NCBI RefSeq assembly: GCF_021043395.1
Contig: NZ_JAJNKE010000005.1
Coordinates: forward strand, 62,001-126,000
Reading direction: 5' to 3'
DNA: 64,000 nt
DNA from: Clostridium guangxiense
GTDB taxonomy: Bacteria > Bacillota > Clostridia > Clostridiales > Clostridiaceae
Position numbers and translations under genes: made by a program. Under the pieces are notes generated by a model. It did no database searches. It worked only from the letters and a program-made list of their open reading frames with translations, and was not told where the DNA came from. Below are positions 24,479 through 34,337 of the stretch, in pieces (positions within the stretch are counted from its first letter, which is position 1; each line of letters starts with the position of its first letter).

Positions 24479-25405
24479 TTAGTTATTTATAGCAGTAATC
24501 ATTAATTTCGATTTACCTCCAGTAGGAGTCACTTCATTAATCCAAATATTATTTGAATTTTCACCAAACATTATTCCTTGCCAATTTGCAAACATATATT
24601 TTGTAAAGGCATTGCTAATTATTTGTTTATACTTTAGATAGAAAATTTGGTCATAATTCTTTATAAAATCATCTTTATTTTGTATTTTAGTAACCTTACT
24701 ATTAATGTTGACAGTGATAGGGTAGGATATTTGTTCAGATAACTGTTCCTTATTATCATTCACTACATAACTTTGAACTTTACTAACAAAATTCTCTACA
24801 TCTTGGTCACTCTCTGTCCCTACTGTTTCTGCATACCTTTTTCCATATTCAACCCCAGGGATAATACTTTTAAGTGATAATGTAAATTGATAATTTGTTT
24901 TATTGTCCGCTCCCATCCAGGTTCCTTTAATTTTATCAACACTGTTCAAAGTTCCTTTAAAAATTCCTGTATTTTTACTCGTATCATCATATTCATATAA
25001 TACGATATCTTTCGCCCCTGCCTTTCCCTTTAGTTTGATTTCCTTTCCCTTACTGTCATAAAAGTATGAGCCAACTATATCTGTTCCTAATGGATAAATA
25101 CTCATGTGAATTGACATATTATTACCTACAGTACCTTGATAATCATAGTACCCTTTTTCAAAAGGACTTTTAGCAGTATTTATATTATCAAGCGAACTGG
25201 ACTTCGTATTACTATTAATATTTTTAGCACTTTGAGAGGTATTTTGGGGCTGTGACTGAGGTTGCTTAGTGTTACTTACTGAAGTATTCTCAATTGCAGT
25301 ATTATTAGCATTCTTTTGAACGTTATTATTAACTGAAGGTTTTTCGTTTGAACATCCAGTGAATATAATACTTAAGGCAATTATAATTTCCATCATTTTT
25401 TTCAC
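24479..25405 (-). CDS. Lipoprotein of unknown function
   Basis: About 308 residues from the GTG at 25405 (GGGGGA at good spacing; an ATG five codons earlier overlaps that site). A short hydrophobic N-terminus ends in the lipobox FTGC, so the mature protein is lipid-anchored outside the membrane. Residues about 25-75 are a low-complexity Asn/Gln/Ser linker. Then comes a beta-rich segment (KGYYDYQGTVGNNMSIHMSI, then KGTLNSVDKIKGTWMGADN) and a C-terminal NTF2-like-looking region (VQSYVVNDNKEQLSEQISYP). No family with known function recognised. It appears monocistronic. Confidence 0.75.
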   Translation of the reverse strand: MKKMMEIIIALSIIFTGCSNEKPSVNNNVQKNANNTAIENTSVSNTKQPQSQPQNTSQSAKNINSNTKSSSLDNINTAKSPFEKGYYDYQGTVGNNMSIHMSIYPLGTDIVGSYFYDSKGKEIKLKGKAGAKDIVLYEYDDTSKNTGIFKGTLNSVDKIKGTWMGADNKTNYQFTLSLKSIIPGVEYGKRYAETVGTESDQDVENFVSKVQSYVVNDNKEQLSEQISYPITVNINSKVTKIQNKDDFIKNYDQIFYLKYKQIISNAFTKYMFANWQGIMFGENSNNIWINEVTPTGGKSKLMITAINN

Positions 25406-25712
25406 TTCTAATTCCCCCATATGATATTAATTTTTATCAGCTATTTCATTATTAAAAAACTAAAACCGCTTATATTTTTTCATATTCTATTGTTTCTAAA
25501 ATTTATATTTAATTCTTGATTAAATCTACATCTTCCATATTAAGACTCCCATAACCATTCATATAGTTTTATTATACCATATTATTCAAAATATTAATTT
25601 ATAATACCTATATAGCCTTATGTTTATTAATATCGTTTATCTTATAAGATTTTCTAAATTTCGCTTTATCCAAAGAAAGGCTGCCACACTAAATGCGGCA
25701 GCCTCCTTTTCA
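25406..25712. other. Gene-free stretch with a terminator
   Basis: AT-rich upstream region of the lipoprotein gene. A hairpin AGGCTGCC/GGCAGCCT at 25678-25704 serves the Spo0E-like gene. Nothing else seen. Confidence 0.4.
25678..25704 (-). terminator. Terminator of the Spo0E-like gene
   Basis: Perfect 8-bp GC-rich stem with an 11-nt loop; TTCTTTGG follows on the minus strand. It starts 8 bp past the stop codon. Confidence 0.65.
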
Positions 25713-25886
25713 CTATTTTTCCACCTTGTCACTAATTATTTCACTGTACTCGTTCAAAATAGAATCTAACATCTTGCTTGCAGCAATAACTTGTGGATCA
25801 AGTAAATTTTCCTTTTGCATAATTAATTCCGTCAGCTTTTCTCTTAAATTTTGTATTTCCACTTCTACATCATGAATTTTCGACAT
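25713..25886 (-). CDS. Spo0E-like aspartyl-phosphate phosphatase
   Basis: 57 residues with an excellent ribosome site (AAAGGAGG, 7 bp before the ATG). The sequence fits the Spo0E family: two helices, IQNLREKLTELIMQK, then DPQVIAASKMLDSILNEY, containing the SxxLD signature (SKMLD) and a final Tyr. These proteins dephosphorylate Spo0A~P and so delay sporulation; that role is inferred from the family. The gene is monocistronic with its own terminator. Confidence 0.8.
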   Translation of the reverse strand: MSKIHDVEVEIQNLREKLTELIMQKENLLDPQVIAASKMLDSILNEYSEIISDKVEK

Positions 25887-26058
25887 TTTAAAACCTCCTT
25901 TCTAAAAACATTTTAAGAAAGAAGGTAAATATAATATATATTAAATTGGTACAATTATTCTTTTTTTGTCTTTTTTTTACGAAAATACAAAAGTCCTTAT
26001 AAAGTTGTTTAAAAAAATTTATGAAATTAGTTCAATAGTTTTATTTTTAGCATAAAAA

Positions 26059-26082
26059 AAGCCTAGCATTTAAGCTAAGCTT
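26059..26082 (-). terminator. Terminator of the Cys-rich protein gene
   Basis: Stem AGCCTAGC/GCTAAGCT (one G-U) with a 6-nt loop; on the minus strand TTTTTTTATGC follows. It abuts the stop codon. Confidence 0.7.
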
Positions 26083-26264
26083 TAATCCTTTTTCTTCAAT
26101 GGACAATCTTTACGACATCCTTCTTCTGGACAATGAGGCCTACTTCCTAAGCCATAACATACCATAACAGTATTGCCGTCTAAATCCAATCCTTTTGTTC
26201 CACTAAGCCTGCATTTATCACATTCAGCTTTGCCCTTAAACTCTAACTTTAATATATACTTCAT
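26082..26264 (-). CDS. Small cysteine-rich protein, probable metal binder
   Basis: 60 residues with a clear ribosome site (AAGGAGGATATT before the ATG). Six cysteines fall as CDKC, then VCYG, then HCPEEGCRKDCP, a spacing that suggests a zinc or Fe-S site. No membrane span or signal. No named family recognised. It lies between the Spo0E-like gene and speD and carries its own terminator. Confidence 0.7.
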   Translation of the reverse strand: MKYILKLEFKGKAECDKCRLSGTKGLDLDGNTVMVCYGLGSRPHCPEEGCRKDCPLKKKD

Positions 26265-26625
26265 AATATCCTCCTTAAGCGTCTATATATTTATATATGT
26301 ATGCTGCAATTTCCTTATGTTTTCTCTTTTATTCCTTCATGTCTTACTTCTATTAGCTTGTCTAGAGATAAATCATTTGAAACTTCAAAATTAACTTGTG
26401 CAAAAATGATATCTTCTAGGCATTTTAATAGATATTTTTAATTACCTATATATTTCCCTAACCGAAATATTAACGCATTAATATTTTCCAAAATATAAAT
26501 TATTGATAGTATGATAAAAAAATATTGCTTTAAACCAAATTCATTGTTAAAATTGTATTAATAATTTCGCTATAAGCATATAATAATAGCGATTTATTTG
26601 ATTGAGGAGGGGTTTGGCAAATATA
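26265..26625. other. Intergenic stretch with repeat B, copy 2, and the speD leader
   Basis: From about 26370 to 26440 it matches the left half of 4978-5060 (GATAAA, TTGAAACT, TTGT, AAAATG, TCTTCT, GGCATTTT in the same order); the far arm is lost. A TATAAT at about 26580 may be the speD -10. No riboswitch recognised. Confidence 0.45.
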
Positions 26626-27450
26626 ATGAAAGCAAACATTGATAATAAAATAAAGCTTTATGGTTTCAATAATTTAACTAAAACATTATCCTTTAATATG
26701 TATGATATATGTTATGCAAAATCAGCAGAAGATAGGGAAGCTTATATTTCTTATATAGATGAGCAATATAACGCAGAACGACTTACTCAAATTCTTACAA
26801 ACGTTACTGAAATTATAGGTGCTCATATTTTGAATATCGCAAAACAAGATTATGACCCTCAAGGTGCTAGTGTTACAATATTAGTATGTGAAAATCCAAT
26901 GGAAGAAAATTGTAAAGAAGCATTAGTAAAAGAAACTCCAGGGCCACTGCCAGAAATCGTGCTTGCTCATTTAGATAAAAGCCATATTACAGTGCACACT
27001 TACCCTGAATATCATCCTGATGAAGGTATTTGTACCTTTAGAGCTGATATAGATGTATCTACCTGCGGAATGATATCCCCTTTAAAGGCCTTAAATTACT
27101 TAGTACACTCTTTTGAAGCTGATATTATGACTATGGATTATAGAGTTCGTGGTTTTACTAGAGATATCACTGGTAGAAAGTTATTTATTGACCATAAAAT
27201 CAACTCTATTCAAAATTATATACCTAACAGTGTGAAAAATAGATATAACATGATTGACGTAAATGTTTACCAAGACAATATTTTTCACACAAAATGTAAG
27301 TTAAAGCAATTTGATTTAGACAATTACTTATTTGGATATACAAAAAAAGATTTGAGTCCAAAAGAAAGAAAAATAATAACTCATAAGCTAAAAAAAGAAA
27401 TGGATGAAATTTTTTATGGTAAAAACTTTGATGAATCATATAATAAATAA
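26626..27450 (+). CDS. speD: S-adenosylmethionine decarboxylase proenzyme (prokaryotic class 1B/E. coli type)
   Basis: 274 residues from the ATG at 26626; an upstream TTG in frame covers the ribosome site (GAGGAGG) and is not the start. It contains the self-cleavage site [13 protein letters not shown], where Ser becomes the pyruvoyl cofactor, and the conserved [20 protein letters not shown] block. Size fits the long E. coli-type enzyme, not the 120-residue type. It supplies decarboxylated SAM, the aminopropyl donor for the spermidine synthase encoded 17 bp downstream. Confidence 0.92.
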   Translation: MKANIDNKIKLYGFNNLTKTLSFNMYDICYAKSAEDREAYISYIDEQYNAERLTQILTNVTEIIGAHILNIAKQDYDPQGASVTILVCENPMEENCKEALVKETPGPLPEIVLAHLDKSHITVHTYPEYHPDEGICTFRADIDVSTCGMISPLKALNYLVHSFEADIMTMDYRVRGFTRDITGRKLFIDHKINSIQNYIPNSVKNRYNMIDVNVYQDNIFHTKCKLKQFDLDNYLFGYTKKDLSPKERKIITHKLKKEMDEIFYGKNFDESYNK

Positions 27451-27467
27451 AGCAATGGAGGAATAAT

Positions 27468-28328
27468 ATGTTAGATCTTTGGTTTTCAGAAAGTCATGCA
27501 GATGACGCAAAATTTTCAATAAGGGTAACGGAGCATTTATATAGTGAAAAAACTCCTTTCCAACAAATTGATTTTTTTAAGAGTGAAACTTTTGGAACAT
27601 TTTTTACTCTTGACGGTTATATAATGCTAACTGAAAAAGATGAATTTATATATCATGAGATGATTACTCATGTCCCAATGGCAGTTAACCCTAATATTAA
27701 AAAAGTTTTGATTATTGGCGGCGGCGATGGTGGAACTTCAAGAGAAATTTTAAGGTATAAAACTGTAGAAAAAGTAGACTTAGTTGATATTGATGAAAGA
27801 GTTGTTAGACTCTGCCAAAAATATTTACCACAAACAGCTTGTAAATTTGATAATGACAGCAGGCTTACTGCTCACTTTGAAGATGGTAAAGAATTTGTTA
27901 AAAATACTGCAAGTGGAACTTATGATTTAATTCTTGTTGATTCAACGGATCCAATTGGTCCTGGAGAAGGCTTGTTTACTAACGAATTTTACAGCGATTG
28001 TAAAAGAATACTCAGTGATGATGGAATTTTAATAAATCAACATGAAAGTCCTTATTATAAAAATTACTGTCATGAAATGAAACGAGCTCATAGTAAAATA
28101 AAAAATAATTTTCCTATTGCAATGGTTTATCAGTTTCATATGCCAACTTATGCTTCTGGGCACTGGCTCTTTGGATTTGCTTCAAAGAAGTATCATCCTT
28201 TAAATGACTTGCATGCTGAAGAATGGAACAAACTCGGACTTAAAACAAAGTATTACAATACAAACTTGCATAGAGGTGCATTTGCACTGCCAAACTATGT
28301 TATTGAAGAGTTAGATAATGCCAAGTAA
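27468..28328 (+). CDS. speE: Spermidine synthase
   Basis: 286 residues. Contains the SAM-like cofactor loop IIGGGDGGTSREILR, the acidic VDLVDIDERVV, and the catalytic VDSTDPIGPGEGLF, all standard for putrescine aminopropyltransferase. The product joins an aminopropyl group to putrescine. It forms an operon with speD. The last sense codon and TAA (AAG TAA) are the first bases of hairpin repeat copy 4, so the element may have reset the C-terminus (…LDNAK). Apart from that the length is normal. Confidence 0.93.
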   Translation: MLDLWFSESHADDAKFSIRVTEHLYSEKTPFQQIDFFKSETFGTFFTLDGYIMLTEKDEFIYHEMITHVPMAVNPNIKKVLIIGGGDGGTSREILRYKTVEKVDLVDIDERVVRLCQKYLPQTACKFDNDSRLTAHFEDGKEFVKNTASGTYDLILVDSTDPIGPGEGLFTNEFYSDCKRILSDDGILINQHESPYYKNYCHEMKRAHSKIKNNFPIAMVYQFHMPTYASGHWLFGFASKKYHPLNDLHAEEWNKLGLKTKYYNTNLHRGAFALPNYVIEELDNAK

Positions 28329-28495
28329 CAATGCTTCGTCAAATTAAAAAAATCCTATAAATCTAAGGCTTAAAAATTGTAAAATCCTAAGATATTTCAA
28401 TAACTTGCTATCGCTCAGACAGATTGAAATATCTAAGTATTTTATAATTTTTGAACCAAGATTTATTAGGATTTTTTTAAATCGTTCCTTGTGCA
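28322..28495. repeat. Long-hairpin repeat A, copy 4
   Basis: Starts CAAGTAACAATGCTTCGTC, as in copy 2. The left arm passes through AAAATCCTAAGATATTTCA to a loop with GCTATCGCTCAGACAG, identical to that of copy 2, and the right arm returns through TTTGAACCAAGATTTATTAGG to ATCGTTCCTT. The last 15 bp of the right end are replaced by unrelated sequence. It lies between convergent speE and larA and may also terminate transcription. Confidence 0.8.
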
Positions 28496-28548
28496 GTGAA
28501 GCTGCGCTGAGCACTATATTTTACGCCATGCGCAAGCATTAGGTTTTA

Positions 28549-28577
28549 GATTTTTCGAAGCATTGCGGAGAAAAATC
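28549..28577 (-). terminator. Hairpin at the end of larA
   Basis: Perfect 8-bp stem GATTTTTC/GAAAAATC beginning in the larA stop codon. The stem is AT-rich and no strong U run follows, so termination is uncertain. A similar hairpin occurs at about 6137-6168. Confidence 0.4.
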
Positions 28578-29877
28578 ATCCTTCATTGTGAATTGCTTCA
28601 ACTATACTTGAAACTCCATCTGGTATTAAAGTTATTTCTGCATCTTTTCCTACAATTTCAAATGCAAGCTCTAAAGCTCTTTTAAAGTCACGTGCATGAT
28701 ACATATGCATATCTTCTATTATTTTAGGATAACACATGTCCGTAACAATTATAACCTTGTGCTTATTCAGTATTCTAGCTAAAATTTGAAACTCCCATTG
28801 ATCCGGTACAGTATCCTTCTTTGAAACTTTAAGTATTTTGCTTAGAAGTTCTTTAGGATTTTTAGCATCAGCTACATTTCTATAAAAAGACTCTCCACCA
28901 TGTCCATCACAGCAGGAAGCAATCATTATTATAACTCCTCCATCTCTGCATAGTGATTCTCCAGCAGTCATGCCTTTTACAGCCTGATAAACATTTTGAT
29001 CAAGAGGATATCCTCCATTAGTAGTAACTACAATATCTGATTTAGTTCCACTAACGCCATAAAACTTAGAGACAAATTCACAACCCTTATTGTGTGCAAA
29101 TTCACTGTCTCCAGCAAAGGCACTTATTATTTTTTTATCTTTATCAAGAGCTACATTTAGTATGAAGGCAAGCTTAGATGCCTTAGCTGCATAAAGCATA
29201 TCCCCATGTATTGGGTTATTAAAAAGTTTACCTGTTCTTGAATTTTCACTATTTATAAATTCTGAACAGTGGTTTGCCATTATGGTTTCAGCTCCAGAAA
29301 TTCCTGGGAGTATGCTTTTTCTTCCTCCTGAAAACCCTGCAAAAAAGTGAGGTTCTATAAAACCTTCTGAAATCAAAAGTTCAGTTTCTACTGCCAATTT
29401 ATTTATCCAGAGTTCTCCGCCCGATGGAAGGATACCTATTTTTAAAAGATTATCTTTATCCTTTGCTTTATGACAGATTATATTTTCATTTTTAACTAAA
29501 GTTTCTCCAAACTTTTCTACCATCTCCTCTTTTGTAGTTGGTCTATGAAGGCCTGCAGCTATGAGTATTTTTATATCAATGTTAGGATTTACCCTTCTTA
29601 TACGAGTTAAAAGTATGGGGATAGTTATTTTACTTGGCACGGGTCTTGTATGATCACTGGTTATTATGACCATGTTTTTTTTATCTTTAACAAGTTCTTC
29701 AAGACTTTTAGAACCTATTGGATTGTCAAGTGCTCTTTCTACGATTTCTTTCTCTCTTAAATTCGTCTTATAATCAGCAGCCTTTGATATTAAAACCCCT
29801 TTTAAATTTTTCTCTGGCAGCTCTATTTCCATTATGCCTTTGTAATATGGTACACTAAATACAGGCATTTTACTCAC
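28576..29877 (-). CDS. larA: Nickel-dependent lactate racemase
   Basis: 433 residues. Key positions match those described for Lactobacillus plantarum LarA with a constant offset of 3: His111 in AGLHRPTT, His177 in EPHFFAG, Lys187 (the residue that binds the nickel-pincer cofactor) in [10 protein letters not shown], and His203 in [18 protein letters not shown] is also typical. It interconverts D- and L-lactate in the cytoplasm. The cofactor genes larB, larC and larE are not in the window. It overlaps the dehydrogenase gene by 8 bp, at the end of the lactate operon. Confidence 0.9.
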   Translation of the reverse strand: MSKMPVFSVPYYKGIMEIELPEKNLKGVLISKAADYKTNLREKEIVERALDNPIGSKSLEELVKDKKNMVIITSDHTRPVPSKITIPILLTRIRRVNPNIDIKILIAAGLHRPTTKEEMVEKFGETLVKNENIICHKAKDKDNLLKIGILPSGGELWINKLAVETELLISEGFIEPHFFAGFSGGRKSILPGISGAETIMANHCSEFINSENSRTGKLFNNPIHGDMLYAAKASKLAFILNVALDKDKKIISAFAGDSEFAHNKGCEFVSKFYGVSGTKSDIVVTTNGGYPLDQNVYQAVKGMTAGESLCRDGGVIIMIASCCDGHGGESFYRNVADAKNPKELLSKILKVSKKDTVPDQWEFQILARILNKHKVIIVTDMCYPKIIEDMHMYHARDFKRALELAFEIVGKDAEITLIPDGVSSIVEAIHNEG

Positions 29878-31255
29878 ATACCTTTTCTGGATTCAATATA
29901 TTCTTAGGATCAAAAGCCTTTTTTATATTCTTCATAAGTGAAATATATTCTTCTCCATACTGCCTAAACAAATACGGTTTCTTTGCAAAGCCTATGCCAT
30001 GCTCTCCTGATACAAGACCTTTTAATTCCATAGATCTAGTGTACATACATTCGAATACTTGTTTAAGCTTATTCTCCCATTCTTCTTTACTTAAATTATC
30101 TCTTAATATATAAACATGAAGATTTCCATCACCAGCATGGCCAAAACTTCTTATTCTTATATCAAACTGCTTTTGAAGTTCATTTGTATACTTTATAAAT
30201 TCAGCCACTTTATTTCTTGGAACAACAACATCGCACTCATCCATTTCTGTGGTAGAAGCTTTAACTGCTTCAAGAAAAGCTCCCCTTGCATTCCAAACAG
30301 CTTCTTTTCTTTCATCCGTATCAACTATATAAACATCAAAAGCCCCTTCACTAAGGCAAATTTCAGCAACCTTCTCATAATCCTTTTCCACTTCTTCCTT
30401 ACTGTTTCCATCAAAACTTAAAAGAAGATATGCATCTGCACTGTTATCAGGGAACTTTTTACCTAGATATTCCTCTGCCGAAAGTATTACCTCTCTTTGC
30501 ATAAACTCTATAGCTGTAGGTATTGCCTTTGATTTTATAATTTTAGGTACAGTTCCTATAGCACTGTCAAGATCTTTAAAAGGTACTAAAAGACTTATAG
30601 TTTTTTTAGGAAGTGGAAGAAGCTTTAAAATTGCCTTGGTTATTATAGCAAGGGTTCCTTCAGAGCCACATATTAAATCCTTTATGCTGTAACCCGAACT
30701 GTTTTTAACGACCTTTCCTCCAAGATTAAGTACATCACCATTTGGAAGCACAACTTCAAGTCCTCTTACATAATCTCTTGTAACTCCATACTTTACAGCT
30801 CTCATGCCCCCAGCATTTGTACTTATATTTCCTCCTATGGTAGCAGACTTTTCTCCAGGATCTGGTGGATAAAAAAGATCATGCTGCTCAACAAATTTCC
30901 CTATTTCCATTAAAAGAACTCCTGGTTCAACGGTAAGTGTTAAATTTTCTTCATCTATTTCAAGAATTTTATTCATACTGCCCATATTTAGCATTATACC
31001 ACCGAGAAGTGGTACAGATGCTCCAACAAGACCTGTTCCTGAACCCCTTGGGACGACTGGTATACCTTTTTCATAGGCATATTTCATAATCTTAGATACT
31101 TCTTCTGTATTTTGAACTTCTAAAAGCACTTCAGGCATTCTACTTACTCCACCAAGTTCATCATGGCTGAAATCTTCATTTATTTCGTCTCCACTAAGTA
31201 CTCTGTCTTCTCCTAAAAGTGATTTAAAATATTTTATATCCTCTATATTAACCAT
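29870..31255 (-). CDS. lctD: FAD-linked lactate dehydrogenase (GlcD/LctD type), Etf-coupled
   Basis: 461 residues with the PCMH-type FAD-binding N-terminus ([36 protein letters not shown]) and the FAD-oxidase C-terminus ([29 protein letters not shown]). It oxidises D-lactate (or glycolate-like 2-hydroxy acids) to pyruvate. With etfA and etfB immediately upstream, it fits the electron-bifurcating lactate dehydrogenase/Etf complex known from Acetobacterium woodii, where electrons go to NAD+ at the cost of ferredoxin oxidation. Confidence 0.88.
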   Translation of the reverse strand: MVNIEDIKYFKSLLGEDRVLSGDEINEDFSHDELGGVSRMPEVLLEVQNTEEVSKIMKYAYEKGIPVVPRGSGTGLVGASVPLLGGIMLNMGSMNKILEIDEENLTLTVEPGVLLMEIGKFVEQHDLFYPPDPGEKSATIGGNISTNAGGMRAVKYGVTRDYVRGLEVVLPNGDVLNLGGKVVKNSSGYSIKDLICGSEGTLAIITKAILKLLPLPKKTISLLVPFKDLDSAIGTVPKIIKSKAIPTAIEFMQREVILSAEEYLGKKFPDNSADAYLLLSFDGNSKEEVEKDYEKVAEICLSEGAFDVYIVDTDERKEAVWNARGAFLEAVKASTTEMDECDVVVPRNKVAEFIKYTNELQKQFDIRIRSFGHAGDGNLHVYILRDNLSKEEWENKLKQVFECMYTRSMELKGLVSGEHGIGFAKKPYLFRQYGEEYISLMKNIKKAFDPKNILNPEKVCE

Positions 31256-31268
31256 AAAGCTTCCCCTC

Positions 31269-32477
31269 CTAAATTACCGATTCCATTTTTTTATTTTCTT
31301 TTAGCTTCTCAATAAGCTTTGGTACGATTTCATATATATCTCCCACAATTCCATAATGACTTGAGTTAAATATAGGAGCTTTTTCGTCTTTATTTACAGC
31401 AAATATATATTCGCTGTTATTCATACCTGCTGTAAACTGAACTGCTCCTGAAACCCCTAGGACTATTATAAGTTTAGGCTTTACAGTTCTCCCACTTAAG
31501 CCTATTTGACTTTTAGCATCAATCCAGCCTGCCTCCACAAGTGGTCTTGTTCCTGCAACTCTTGCATTTAGGAGTTCTGCTAGTTCATATACCATGTCCA
31601 TATCCTTCTTAGCTTTAATACCTCTTCCAACTGCAATTATAACTTCTGCATCAGATATACTATTTTCAGGCTGCTTTTGAGTAATTTTTAAAACCTTTAT
31701 ATTAGAAGTAAGCTTTTCTTTATCTATATTGCATATTGAAATTTTTCCACCTTTACCTTGCTTTCTTTCCGGTGCACTCATAACTTTGTATCTAACCGTA
31801 GCCATTTGAGGTCTGCTGTTTGGATTTATAATTTGTGCCATTATATTTCCTCCAAAAGCTGGCCTTATTTGAACTAAATCCGTATTTCCCTTCATATCAA
31901 GTATTGTACAATCTGCCGTAAGTCCCGTTTTGAATCTTGCTGCAATTCTTGGTGCAAGTGATCTTCCAACCGTGGTTGCCCCAACAAGTATTGCCGTTGG
32001 TTTTATCTTGTTTATTAAATCTTCAAATACAGCTGTATAAGGCTCAATAGTAAAATCCTTAAGTTCTTCATAGTCGTATACAAAAACTTCATCAACACCA
32101 TAATGTAAAAGTTCTTCTGCTTTTTCCTTTATGTTATGTCCAATAAACAGTGCATAAACAGGATGATGTATTTTTGAAGCAAGCTCCTTGGCCTTTCCTA
32201 TAAGCTCAAAGGTTACAGGGTGTATATTTCCTTCAACGTGATCTACATATACCAAAATTCCATTCCATAAGCTTTTATCAATGGCCTTTACTTCTTCCTC
32301 TACAAATTCCATGATACCTTTAGGTCCTTTTCTAACGCACATTTTACAAAGCTTGCAGCCTGCATTTATTTCGATTTTACCGTTATGATCTTCTATAGCA
32401 TTAAATGGACATATATTGACAAGCTCTTTTATATTTTCCTTTGTAAGTTTATCTTGATTAACAACTAACTTTCCCAT
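31269..32477 (-). CDS. lctC: Electron transfer flavoprotein alpha subunit with N-terminal Fe-S segment
   Basis: 402 residues. Residues 1-60 hold a ferredoxin-like motif: Cys23-Pro, then Cys41, Cys44 and Cys47 in [13 protein letters not shown], enough for one [4Fe-4S] cluster. The ETF-alpha domain follows (about 70-400) with the FAD-binding [20 protein letters not shown] and [20 protein letters not shown] blocks, quoted here in two pieces of up to 20. The extra cluster is a feature of bifurcating Etf in the LDH/Etf group. It sits between etfB and the dehydrogenase with 14-bp gaps. Confidence 0.9.
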   Translation of the reverse strand: MGKLVVNQDKLTKENIKELVNICPFNAIEDHNGKIEINAGCKLCKMCVRKGPKGIMEFVEEEVKAIDKSLWNGILVYVDHVEGNIHPVTFELIGKAKELASKIHHPVYALFIGHNIKEKAEELLHYGVDEVFVYDYEELKDFTIEPYTAVFEDLINKIKPTAILVGATTVGRSLAPRIAARFKTGLTADCTILDMKGNTDLVQIRPAFGGNIMAQIINPNSRPQMATVRYKVMSAPERKQGKGGKISICNIDKEKLTSNIKVLKITQKQPENSISDAEVIIAVGRGIKAKKDMDMVYELAELLNARVAGTRPLVEAGWIDAKSQIGLSGRTVKPKLIIVLGVSGAVQFTAGMNNSEYIFAVNKDEKAPIFNSSHYGIVGDIYEIVPKLIEKLKENKKMESVI

Positions 32478-32491
32478 AATAACTCCCCCTA

Positions 32492-33280
32492 TTAAACATA
32501 TTTTAATTGTTTAAGCTTTTTAAATATTTTTCCTGATACCTCTTCACCGCTGCCCTTCCAAATTTCCCTATCATTATTTACTGAAGGAGGAAATATTCTT
32601 TCCACTTGAGTTGCAGAACCATTAAGACCGTACTTATTTTCATCCTTGTCCTCAAAATCATTGAGGCAAATAGTTTCTATTTCTCTATCTTTAGTTTCAA
32701 GCTTTTTTCTATAGGAAGGAAGTCTTGGCTGGAATATATCCTTATCAATTGTAAGAAGACATGGATAGCTAACCTTATCCAGTTCTATAGTATTTGGCAT
32801 ATCCATTTCAACAGTTATATCTTTTTCACTTGCTTCTTCTACTTTTATTACATTTGCAATATGAGGTATTTTTAAATATTCTGCCATTTCAGGACCAACT
32901 TGAGCTGTATCTCCATCTGTAGTTTGCTTTCCGCAGAGTATTAAATCAAAGTTGCCCATTTTTCTAATACCTTGAGAAATTGTATAGGCTGTGGCAAGCA
33001 CATCAGCTCCTGCAAATTTCCTATCTGATATCAGAGCTCCTCTATCAACTCCCATCATATATGCCTCTTTAATAACTTCTTTTGCCTGCGGAGGTCCCAT
33101 AGTGATAACGCTTACACTTCCTCTAAACTTTTTTTTAAGTCTAAGAGCTGTTTCAAGAGCATATAGATCATACGGATTCATCTTAGAATCTACTCCATCT
33201 CTTTTTAGTACTCCAGTTTTTTCATCTACCTCAACTTTACTAGTACCTGGAACTTGCTTAATGCATACTAATATTTCCAT
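32492..33280 (-). CDS. lctB: Electron transfer flavoprotein beta subunit
   Basis: 262 residues from the ATG at 33280, selected because GGAGGGG lies before it; the frame extends 28 codons further but through the operator. It starts MEILVCIKQVPGTSKVEVD and has the ETF-beta nucleotide-binding ILCGKQTTDGDTAQVGPEM signature. It partners EtfA and carries the bifurcating FAD in this class. First gene of the lactate operon. Confidence 0.9.
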   Translation of the reverse strand: MEILVCIKQVPGTSKVEVDEKTGVLKRDGVDSKMNPYDLYALETALRLKKKFRGSVSVITMGPPQAKEVIKEAYMMGVDRGALISDRKFAGADVLATAYTISQGIRKMGNFDLILCGKQTTDGDTAQVGPEMAEYLKIPHIANVIKVEEASEKDITVEMDMPNTIELDKVSYPCLLTIDKDIFQPRLPSYRKKLETKDREIETICLNDFEDKDENKYGLNGSATQVERIFPPSVNNDREIWKGSGEEVSGKIFKKLKQLKYV

Positions 33281-33311
33281 TGTAACCCCTCCATATTTAA
33301 TATTGGTATCG

Positions 33312-33322
33312 TGGTATGACCA
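33312..33322. promoter_or_regulatory. FadR/LldR-type operator in front of the lactate operon
   Basis: TGGTATGACCA matches the TNGTNNNACNA pattern of FadR-subfamily GntR regulators. It lies between a -10-like TATAAT (minus strand, about 33339-33344) and the etfB ribosome site, where binding would block transcription. The overlapping ATTGGT...ACCAAT adds symmetry. Confidence 0.6.
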
Positions 33323-33371
33323 ATTTTTAAATAAATTATACCACAATAAAAAAGTTAATTCCATAAAAAAG

Positions 33372-33395
33372 CAAAAGTTAAAAATTTAACTTTTG
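33372..33395 (-). terminator. Terminator of the FadR-type regulator
   Basis: Stem CAAAAGTTAAA/TTTAACTTTTG with a 2-nt loop; CTTTTTTATGG follows on the minus strand. It overlaps the end of the coding region. Confidence 0.6.
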
Positions 33396-34081
33396 AAAAT
33401 AGACTTATTTATGAACTCTAAATGCTTTCTCATTTCTTCCGCAGCCTTTAATGCATCTTTATTTAGTAGTGCTTTATATATACCTTCATGTTGCTTTATT
33501 AATTTTTCCTTGTTTTCTTCTTTTTCTATAATTCTATATCTGGCATCACTAATAAAAGTATCTATTAGTACAGAGGTAGCAGATAAGATATTAACTAAAA
33601 GAAGGTTTTTGGAAGCCTGTGCAATTGCATGATGAAACTCAACATCTAATTCTGTATTTAACTTTTCATCCGCAGTGGCCTTAAATTTATCTATTATAGC
33701 TTTTATGTCTTTAAGTTCATCAGCTCCAATTCTTTTTGCTGCAAGCATTGCTGTTTCAGTTTCCAAAACCATTCTGAGTTCAAGCACATCTTTTGGGCTA
33801 CTTTCCTGAAGCATAAACATAAGTGATAATGGTTCAAGGAGACTGTCATCAAAATTCTTTTTTATAAAGTTTCCATCACCATGTTTACTTTCAACAAGCC
33901 CCAGTATTTCAAGAGATCTTAAAGCCTCTCTTATTGAAGTCCTGCTTACCTTAAGTTCTTCTACAAGTTCTCTTTCAGGAGGAAGTTTATCACCTTTTTT
34001 AAGTTTCCCCGTTTTTATCATTTCTTTTATTTGTTCAATTACTACTTCATACACCTTTTGGTTCTTTACTGGAGTAAACAT
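33386..34081 (-). CDS. FadR-subfamily GntR regulator of lactate use
   Basis: 231 residues from the ATG at 34081 (AAAGGTGATG upstream). An N-terminal winged helix (LKKGDKLPPERELVEELKVS, TSIREALRSLEILGLVESKH) is followed by an all-helical FCD effector domain with metal-ligand-type residues (LDVEFHHAIAQAS). The position upstream of the lactate operon and the nearby TGGTATGACCA operator indicate it is the lactate-responsive repressor (role of LctA/LldR). It has its own terminator, so the operon is a separate unit. Confidence 0.85.
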   Translation of the reverse strand: MFTPVKNQKVYEVVIEQIKEMIKTGKLKKGDKLPPERELVEELKVSRTSIREALRSLEILGLVESKHGDGNFIKKNFDDSLLEPLSLMFMLQESSPKDVLELRMVLETETAMLAAKRIGADELKDIKAIIDKFKATADEKLNTELDVEFHHAIAQASKNLLLVNILSATSVLIDTFISDARYRIIEKEENKEKLIKQHEGIYKALLNKDALKAAEEMRKHLEFINKSIFKS

Positions 34082-34337
34082 AACATCACCTTTTTCTATA
34101 AAGCTTTGTAACATAAATTATACTACAAATTTTATATTGTATCATCATTTAAATTAAAACATATATCACATCGCTAAATTCTGGTCATGTTTTGAAAATA
34201 GTACTCACCTTATTAAATTTGTTTTTGAACCTTTTACTAGTATATTGATTTCCTCCTAAAACAGAAAGTTTTCTTGAAAAATTCTTGACTTATATTATAT
34301 TTTTTTAGTTACAAATTATTACCAACTTCAAATATAT

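Noticed and set aside
26265-26625. Possible riboswitch (SAM or polyamine) in the speD leader
   Set aside because: No recognisable riboswitch core; the pairing present is explained by the half-copy of repeat B.
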